64,000 nucleotides of DNA, from contig NZ_JABMJG010000009.1 of assembly GCF_013376045.1 (NCBI RefSeq), forward strand, positions 1 to 64,000, given 5' to 3'. The notes beneath the pieces were generated by a model. That model was not told where the DNA came from. It saw nothing but the letters and a program-made list of their open reading frames with translations, and did no database searches. This stretch comes from Variovorax sp. SG517 (GTDB lineage: Bacteria > Pseudomonadota > Gammaproteobacteria > Burkholderiales > Burkholderiaceae_C). Shown here piece by piece: positions 58,601 through 64,000 of this stretch; the first letter of the stretch is position 1; each line of letters opens with the position of its first letter. The position numbers and the translations under genes are program-made.

Positions 58601-61396
58601 TCACGACAGCGCCTCCGCCTCGACCGGCGTCGCCCGCACCATCCGCTTGAGCTCTGGAATGCACGAGCCGCAGTTGGTGCCGCACTTCAGCGCCCCCTGC
58701 AGCTTGGCCAGCCGTTCGTCCGGCGTGCCGGCGCAGCGCGCCAGCTCGGTCTGTATCGCCGCATCGGCCACGCTGAAACAGGTGCACACCGTCTTGCCGC
58801 GCGACTGCACCGCCACCGGCGCCTTCGAGCCCGGCGACAGCAGCAGGCGGCCGTAGCTCTGGGCGGGCAGTTCCTCGCGCAGCAGGGTGGCGATCCAAGC
58901 CTCGGCGCTGGTGTCGCCGCCCAGCAGAAAGGCTTCGAGGCCGGCGCTGCCGTCGGCACGGCGCACCAGCCGGGCCGAGCGGCGCTGGCCGCGGCGGCGG
59001 TCTGCGTAGCGCAGCGCGTCGGCGGCCTGAAGGCCCAGCAGCGTCTCGATCTTCTCGATCAGCGCGTCGTCGGGCGCGTCGTGCGCGGCGGCGCGGAAAA
59101 GGATGCCCGTGCGCTCGGTGCCCTGCGTGTTGCCGGAAAACGGCACGCAGGTCGCGAAAGGAAACAGCGCCATCGCCTGCTGCAGCGCGCGATGCGCCGC
59201 CAGCGCCTCGCCATCGGGCAGCCAGGCCATGGCCAGCAGCGACCACGGCAGCTCGGCCTTGAGGATCTTCACCGCCGCGTGCTTCAGCTCCGGCTGCTTC
59301 GAGGTAGGGCAGAAGGCCGGCGTGGTGATCGCGTTGATGCCCGCCAGCCGCGTGCCGTTCGAGGAGACGCCGCTCAGGTATTCCTCGCCCCAGTGCATGG
59401 CGACGAAGGCCTGGCTCAGCCCCACCTCGGCGCTGGCCCGAGCGGGCAGCATGATCGAGCCTCGCTTCGAGGTCAGGTGCACCAGGTCGCCTTCGCCGAT
59501 CTGGCGGCGCGCCATGTCCTGCGCATTCATCTGCACCACGGGCTCGGGCACGTGGCCGAACAGGCGCCCGGCCGTGCCGGTGCGGCTCATGCCGTGCCAC
59601 TGGTCGCGCAGGCGGCCGGTGTTCAGCGAGAAGGGGTGGCGGGCTTCGCGCGCCTCGGCCACGGGCTTGTAGACGGTGTCGACGAAGCGGGCGCGGCCGT
59701 CTGGCGTGGGAAACACGCCGTCTTCATAGAGGCGCGCGCGGCCTGTGTCTTCGCCTTCCTTCAGCGGCCATTGCTGTGGGCCGGCGCTCTCCAGCATCGC
59801 GTAGCTCAGGCCGGTGATGTCGAGGTCGCGCCCGCGCGTGGATTCGCGGTGTTCGTTCCAGACCGACTCGGCCGTCTCGTACGGGAACAGCGTGAAGGTG
59901 CGGCCCAGCTGCCGTTCGAGCCGGCGGGCGAAGGCCACCGCGATCGACCAGTCGTTGCGTGCCTCGCCCGGCGCCGGCACTGCCGCGCGCACGCGCGAGA
60001 TGCGGCGCTCGCTGTTGGTCACGGTGCCTTCCTTCTCGCCCCAGGTGGTCGCGGGCAGCAGCAGGTCGGCGAAGGCGCAGGTGGCGGTGGTGGCGAAGGC
60101 TTCCTGCACCACCACGAACTCGGCGCGCTCCAGAGCGCGCCGCACCGTGGCCTGGTCGGGCATGGACTGCGCCGGGTTGGTGCAGGCGATCCAGAGCGCG
60201 CGGATCTCGCCGTCGGCTGCCGCCTGGAACATCTCCACGGCCGTCTTGCCCGGCTTCTCCGGCACGGAGGGCACGCCCCAGAGCGCGGCCACCTCGGCGC
60301 GATGGTCGGGGTTGGCCAGGTCGCGATGGGCGCTCAGCAGGTTGGCGAGGCCGCCCACCTCGCGACCGCCCATCGCATTGGGCTGGCCGGTCAGCGAGAA
60401 GGGCCCGGCGCCGGCGCGGCCGATCTGGCCGGTGGCCAGGTGCAGGTTGATGAGCGCGGCGTTCTTCGCCGTGCCGCTGGAAGACTGGTTCAGCCCCTGG
60501 CAGTACAGGCTCAGCGTGGCGGGGGAGGTGGCGAACAGGCGTGCTGCCTCCAGCAGGTCGTCCTTGGAAATGCCGCATACCTGCGCCACCTTGTCGGGCG
60601 TGCATTCGCGCACCGTGGCCTTCAGCGCATCGAAGCCGCTGGTGTGCGCGGCGATGTACTTCGCATCGGTCCAGCCCTCCCACAGCATCAGGTGCAGCAT
60701 GCCGTTGAACAGCATCACGTCGGTGCCGGGCTGGATGGGCAGGAACAGGTCGGCGATCTCGACCGTGTCGGTGCGGCGCGGATCGGCCACCACGATCTTC
60801 AGCGCCGGGTTGGCCGCCTTCGCGTCCTCGATGCGGCGGAAAAGAATCGGGTGCGCCCAGGCCGTGTTGCTGCCCACGATGAAGAGGCAGTGCGCGTCCT
60901 TCAGGTCGTCGTAGCAGGCCGGCGGCGCATCGGCGCCCAGCGTCTGCTTGTAGCCGGCCACCGCGCTGCTCATGCACAGGCGCGAGTTGGTGTCGATGTT
61001 GTTGGTGCCGATCAAACCCTTGGCGAGCTTGTTGAAGACGTAGTAGTCCTCCGTCAGCAGCTGGCCCGACACGTAGAAGCCGACCGCGTCGGGGCCGTGG
61101 TCACGGATCACCTGCGCGAACTTGCCGGCGGCGTTGTCCAGCGCGGTGTCCCAGGCGACGACCGAGGGCGCTTCGCCGCGCACGAGGCGCTGCATGGGCT
61201 GCAGCAGCCGCGTCTGGCGCGTGACCGTGGCGCTGGCCGTGAGGTGCAGCGTCGAGCCCTTGGTGCACAGCCGCCCGAAGTTGGCCGGGTGCTCCGGGTC
61301 GCCACGCACGCCGGTGATCTCGTCGCCGCTCGACTCGATGATCACCCCGCAGCCGACGCCGCAGTACGGGCAGGTGGACCGGGTCTCCCGCGTCAT
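58601..61396 (-). CDS. nasA: assimilatory nitrate reductase, catalytic subunit
   Basis: A 931-residue molybdopterin oxidoreductase reducing nitrate to nitrite in the cytoplasm. The N-terminal [4Fe-4S] ligands are C9, C12, C16 and C44 ('CPYCGVGCGV', 'LCTKG'). The molybdopterin domains run to about residue 700 ('NSRLCMSSAVAGYK', 'FLPIQPGTDVML'). The last 70 residues are a BFD-like [2Fe-2S] domain ('TVCTCFSVADAAIQ', 'CGTNCGSCIPELKRM'). It follows nirD by 3 bases. It needs cofactor made with the help of mog. Confidence 0.96.
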   Translation of the reverse strand: MTRETRSTCPYCGVGCGVIIESSGDEITGVRGDPEHPANFGRLCTKGSTLHLTASATVTRQTRLLQPMQRLVRGEAPSVVAWDTALDNAAGKFAQVIRDHGPDAVGFYVSGQLLTEDYYVFNKLAKGLIGTNNIDTNSRLCMSSAVAGYKQTLGADAPPACYDDLKDAHCLFIVGSNTAWAHPILFRRIEDAKAANPALKIVVADPRRTDTVEIADLFLPIQPGTDVMLFNGMLHLMLWEGWTDAKYIAAHTSGFDALKATVRECTPDKVAQVCGISKDDLLEAARLFATSPATLSLYCQGLNQSSSGTAKNAALINLHLATGQIGRAGAGPFSLTGQPNAMGGREVGGLANLLSAHRDLANPDHRAEVAALWGVPSVPEKPGKTAVEMFQAAADGEIRALWIACTNPAQSMPDQATVRRALERAEFVVVQEAFATTATCAFADLLLPATTWGEKEGTVTNSERRISRVRAAVPAPGEARNDWSIAVAFARRLERQLGRTFTLFPYETAESVWNEHRESTRGRDLDITGLSYAMLESAGPQQWPLKEGEDTGRARLYEDGVFPTPDGRARFVDTVYKPVAEAREARHPFSLNTGRLRDQWHGMSRTGTAGRLFGHVPEPVVQMNAQDMARRQIGEGDLVHLTSKRGSIMLPARASAEVGLSQAFVAMHWGEEYLSGVSSNGTRLAGINAITTPAFCPTSKQPELKHAAVKILKAELPWSLLAMAWLPDGEALAAHRALQQAMALFPFATCVPFSGNTQGTERTGILFRAAAHDAPDDALIEKIETLLGLQAADALRYADRRRGQRRSARLVRRADGSAGLEAFLLGGDTSAEAWIATLLREELPAQSYGRLLLSPGSKAPVAVQSRGKTVCTCFSVADAAIQTELARCAGTPDERLAKLQGALKCGTNCGSCIPELKRMVRATPVEAEALS

Positions 61397-61399
61397 GGG

Positions 61400-61798
61400 T
61401 TATTCCAGCGGAAGAACGGACAGCACCGCGAAAGGCTTCGGGCCCGCGCTCGGGCGCTCCAGGTCGATGGCGTGCGTGGCCAGCTCGGCCGCGTCGAGAT
61501 GCACCACGCCGTCTTCCACCTTCACGGCGAACTTCGGCGTGCAGCCCTCGTCGGGCGCCTTGGCGCAGCCGTCGTCCAGCCCGATGGCCCAGTTGTGCAG
61601 CGGGCAGGCCACGCTGGTGCCGAACACGATGCCCTGGCTCAGCGGGCCGCCCTTGTGCGGGCAGCGGTCGAGCAGCGCGAACACCTGGTTCTCGGAATTG
61701 CGGAACACGGCCACGTCCAGCCCGGCCGGGCGCGTCACGCGGCGCGCGCCGAGCACGGGGATGTCGTCGATGCGGCAGATCACTTTCCAGTCGCTCAT
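61400..61798 (-). CDS. nirD: nitrite reductase small subunit with Rieske ligands
   Basis: A 132-residue small subunit of NAD(P)H nitrite reductase. It has a Rieske fold with intact ligands, C46-x-H48 ('RCPHKGGPL') and C65-xx-H68 ('ACPLHNW'), unlike E. coli NirD, which has lost them. It probably holds a [2Fe-2S] cluster. It lies 36 bases after nirB and 3 before nasA. Confidence 0.95.
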   Translation of the reverse strand: MSDWKVICRIDDIPVLGARRVTRPAGLDVAVFRNSENQVFALLDRCPHKGGPLSQGIVFGTSVACPLHNWAIGLDDGCAKAPDEGCTPKFAVKVEDGVVHLDAAELATHAIDLERPSAGPKPFAVLSVLPLE

Positions 61799-61834
61799 GG
61801 TGGGACTCTTCTTTCTCTCGTTCTGTGTTCCGGT

Positions 61835-64000
61835 TCAGGCGGCTGCGGTCAGCGGCGTGAACTGCCGCACGTCGACCGACGCCTGCGCCGACTCGAACCA
61901 CGGATCGGGCTCGCCGTCGAGCGCGAACTGCAGGCGCTCCCACAGCGCCTTGCGGCCCTCGGCGTCGTCCAGGATCTTCTTTTTCACGTAGTCCAGGCCC
62001 ACGCGGCCGATGTAGTGCACCGTGCGCTCCAGGTACCAGCCTTCCTCGCGGTACAGCTGCAGGAAGGCGCCCGAGTACTCCATCACCTCGGCGGCTGTCT
62101 TCACCTTCACCAGGAACTGCGCCACCTCGGTCTTGATGCCGCCGTTGCCGCCCACGTAGAGCTCCCAGCCGGAATCGACGCCGATCACGCCCACGTCCTT
62201 GATGCCGGCTTCGGCGCAGTTGCGCGGGCAACCCGACACCGCCAGCTTGACCTTGTGCGGCGAATACATGGCCCACAGCGCGCGCTCCAGGTCTTTGCCC
62301 ATCTGCGTGCTGTCCTGCGTGCCGAAGCGGCACCACTCGCTGCCCACGCAGGTCTTCACCGTGCGCAGCGACTTGGCGTAGGCAAAGCCGCTGGGCATGC
62401 CGATGTCCTTCCACACGCCTTCCAGGTCTTCCTTCTTCACGCCCAGCAGGTCGATGCGCTGGCCGCCCGTGACCTTGACGGTCGGGATCTTGTACTTGTC
62501 GGCCGCGTCCGCAATGCGGCGCAGCTCGTCGGGCGTGGTGTGGCCGCCCCACATGCGCGGGATGACCGAATAGGTGCCGTCCTTCTGGATGTTGGCGTGG
62601 CTGCGTTCGTTGATGAAGCGGCTCTGCGGATCGTCCTTCGCCTCCTTGGGCCAGGTGCTGATCAGGTAGTAGTTGACGGCCGGGCGGCAGGTGGCGCAGC
62701 CATTGGGCGTGCGCCAGCCGAGGTTGCGGTAGACCTCGTCGTGCGTCAGGTAGTGCTCCTTGCGGATCGCGTCGCGCACGTCCTGGTGGTTCGCGTCGGT
62801 GCAGCCGCACACGGCCTTCTTCTTGGGCGTGGCGGAGTAGTCGCCGCCCGCGGTGAACATCAGGATCTGCTCGACCAGCCCGGTGCACGAGCCGCAGCTC
62901 GCGCTGGCCTTGGTGTGCTTCTTCACCTCGTCGAGCGTGAACAGGCCCTTTTCCTTGATGGCCTTGCAGATGGTGCCCTTGTTTACGCCGTTGCAGCCGC
63001 ACACCTCGGCGTCGTCGGGCATGCTCGCGGCCTTGTTGTGGCCTTCATGGCCGGTGTCGCCGATGTTCGATTCCCCGAACATCAGCTTGTCGCGGATGTC
63101 GTGCACGCTGCGGCCGTCGCGCAGCAGCTTGAAGTACCAGCTGCCGTCCACCGTGTCGCCGTAGAGGCAGGCGCCCACCAGCTTGTCGTCCTTGATGACC
63201 AGCTTCTTGTAGACGCCGCCGAAGGGGTCGCTCATGACGATCTCCTCCGTGCCTTCGCCGCCCATGAACTCGCCGGCCGAGAACAGGTCGATGCCCGTCA
63301 CCTTCAGCTTGGTGGAAGTGAGCGAACCCAGGTAGCGGCCGATGCCGAACTGCGCCAGGTGGTTGGCCGCCACCTTGGCCTGCTCGAAGAGCGGCGCCAC
63401 CAGCCCGTAGGCGATGCCGCGGTGCGCCGCGCATTCGCCCACCGAGTAGATGCGCGCATCGGTCACGGTCTGCATGGTGTCGGTGACGACGATGCCGCGG
63501 TTGCAGTGCAGCCGCATCTTCTCGGCCAGCTCCACGTTGGGGCGGATGCCCACGGCCATCACCACCAGGTCGGCGACGGTCTCGGTGCCGTCCTTGAAGC
63601 GGATGGCCTTGACACGGCCGTCCTCTCCACCCACCAGCTCCTGCGTCTGCGCGCCCATCATGAACTTCAGGCCGCGGTCTTCCAGCGACTTCTGCAGCAG
63701 CTTGCCCGCCACGTCGTCGAGCTGGCGTTCCATCAGCCAGGGCATGACGTGCACCACGGTCACGTTCATGCCGCGCAGCATCAGGCCGTTGGCGGCTTCC
63801 AGGCCCAGCAGGCCGCCGCCGATGACCACCGCGTTCTTGTGCGTGCGCGCGGTCTCGATCATGTAGTCGGTGTCGGCGATGTCGCGGTAGGCGATCACGC
63901 CCTTCAGGTCCTTGCCGGGCACCGGCAGCATGAAGGGGTTGGAGCCGGTGCACATCAGCAGGCGGTCGTAGGCGGCCTCGGTGACGCCACCTTCCGAATC
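61835..64000 (-). CDS. nirB: nitrite reductase large subunit (N-terminus beyond window)
   Basis: The last 721 residues of NAD(P)H-nitrite reductase, which turns nitrite into ammonium. From the edge: flavin/NAD domains ('LLMCTGSNPFMLPVPGKD', 'AVVIGGGLLGLEAANGL'), two BFD-like [2Fe-2S] domains ('VCGCNGVNKGTICKAI' and 'AVCGCTDANHQDVRDAI'), then the siroheme/[4Fe-4S] domain with 'CVGSEWCRFGTQDS' and 'CPRNCAEAGI'. The frame is open to base 64000, so the start lies outside. First visible gene of nirB-nirD-nasA-ybiB-cobA. Confidence 0.97.
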   Translation of the reverse strand, partial: DSEGGVTEAAYDRLLMCTGSNPFMLPVPGKDLKGVIAYRDIADTDYMIETARTHKNAVVIGGGLLGLEAANGLMLRGMNVTVVHVMPWLMERQLDDVAGKLLQKSLEDRGLKFMMGAQTQELVGGEDGRVKAIRFKDGTETVADLVVMAVGIRPNVELAEKMRLHCNRGIVVTDTMQTVTDARIYSVGECAAHRGIAYGLVAPLFEQAKVAANHLAQFGIGRYLGSLTSTKLKVTGIDLFSAGEFMGGEGTEEIVMSDPFGGVYKKLVIKDDKLVGACLYGDTVDGSWYFKLLRDGRSVHDIRDKLMFGESNIGDTGHEGHNKAASMPDDAEVCGCNGVNKGTICKAIKEKGLFTLDEVKKHTKASASCGSCTGLVEQILMFTAGGDYSATPKKKAVCGCTDANHQDVRDAIRKEHYLTHDEVYRNLGWRTPNGCATCRPAVNYYLISTWPKEAKDDPQSRFINERSHANIQKDGTYSVIPRMWGGHTTPDELRRIADAADKYKIPTVKVTGGQRIDLLGVKKEDLEGVWKDIGMPSGFAYAKSLRTVKTCVGSEWCRFGTQDSTQMGKDLERALWAMYSPHKVKLAVSGCPRNCAEAGIKDVGVIGVDSGWELYVGGNGGIKTEVAQFLVKVKTAAEVMEYSGAFLQLYREEGWYLERTVHYIGRVGLDYVKKKILDDAEGRKALWERLQFALDGEPDPWFESAQASVDVRQFTPLTAAA

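Overview
The window is 64 kb of GC-rich, gene-dense chromosome. Its gene content fits a betaproteobacterium of the Comamonadaceae: two Bug-type tripartite-tricarboxylate binding proteins, a suhB/trmJ/cysE neighbourhood, a czcICBAD set, and a nirBD-nasA-ybiB-cobA operon. Variovorax is the best guess, but that is an inference from layout and not a database match. I found no rRNA, tRNA, CRISPR array, phage or complete insertion sequence. No stretch longer than about 300 bases lacks a gene. Only the two ends are cut: a few codons of a transposase-like gene at base 1 and nirB at base 64000.

Layout. 1-1830: a transposase-like fragment, a 2'-5' RNA ligase-like protein and two orphan hypothetical genes. 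1861-6597: a cytoplasmic sulfatase, two orphan Bug binding proteins and a divergent LysR regulator. 6594-9392: a DUF418 membrane protein, a LysE exporter with its divergent Lrp regulator, and a small DUF454 membrane protein. 9400-15543: a tightly coupled suhB-FUSC-mscS cluster, then trmJ and cysE. 15557-29360: a heavy-metal island with CadR/CadA, a CPA2 antiporter, a CzcRS-type two-component system and czcICBA plus czcD. 29490-33865: an NmrA-like SDR, a secreted cupin, a small membrane protein, mog-darP and pmbA. 33905-41569: an AraC regulator, an MFS exporter, and a polyol ABC operon ending in a xylitol/sorbitol-type dehydrogenase. 41672-45742: a coupled SDR/flavin monooxygenase/BASS transporter/epimerase operon with no pathway I recognise. 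45726-48754: a LysR regulator, a TauE/SafE carrier, Nudix, GatB/YqeY and rpsU. 49004-52142: a HI0933 flavoprotein, a YiiX-like lipoprotein and a sterol desaturase-like protein, all overlapping. 52206-56617: a polyamine-type ABC importer. 56704-64000: assimilatory nitrate and nitrite reduction, with the siroheme gene cobA and ybiB.

How the genes work together. The metal island couples sensing (CadR, CzcRS) to export across both membranes (CzcCBA) and the inner membrane (CadA, CzcD), with His-rich tails on several proteins. In the nitrate operon NasA makes nitrite, NirBD reduces it to ammonium, and CobA starts the siroheme that NirB needs. The two ABC operons import polyols and a polyamine-like cation.

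Non-coding structure is the least ordinary part. A GC-rich dispersed repeat occurs three times (about 3224, 48895 and 54049). A second, cloverleaf-like palindromic element lies inside the nitrate operon (58487-58583). A large imperfect dyad straddles the MFS promoter (36105-36164). Two mutually exclusive hairpins lie between czcI and czcC (22356-22432). A MerR-type promoter ends almost on the cadA start codon.
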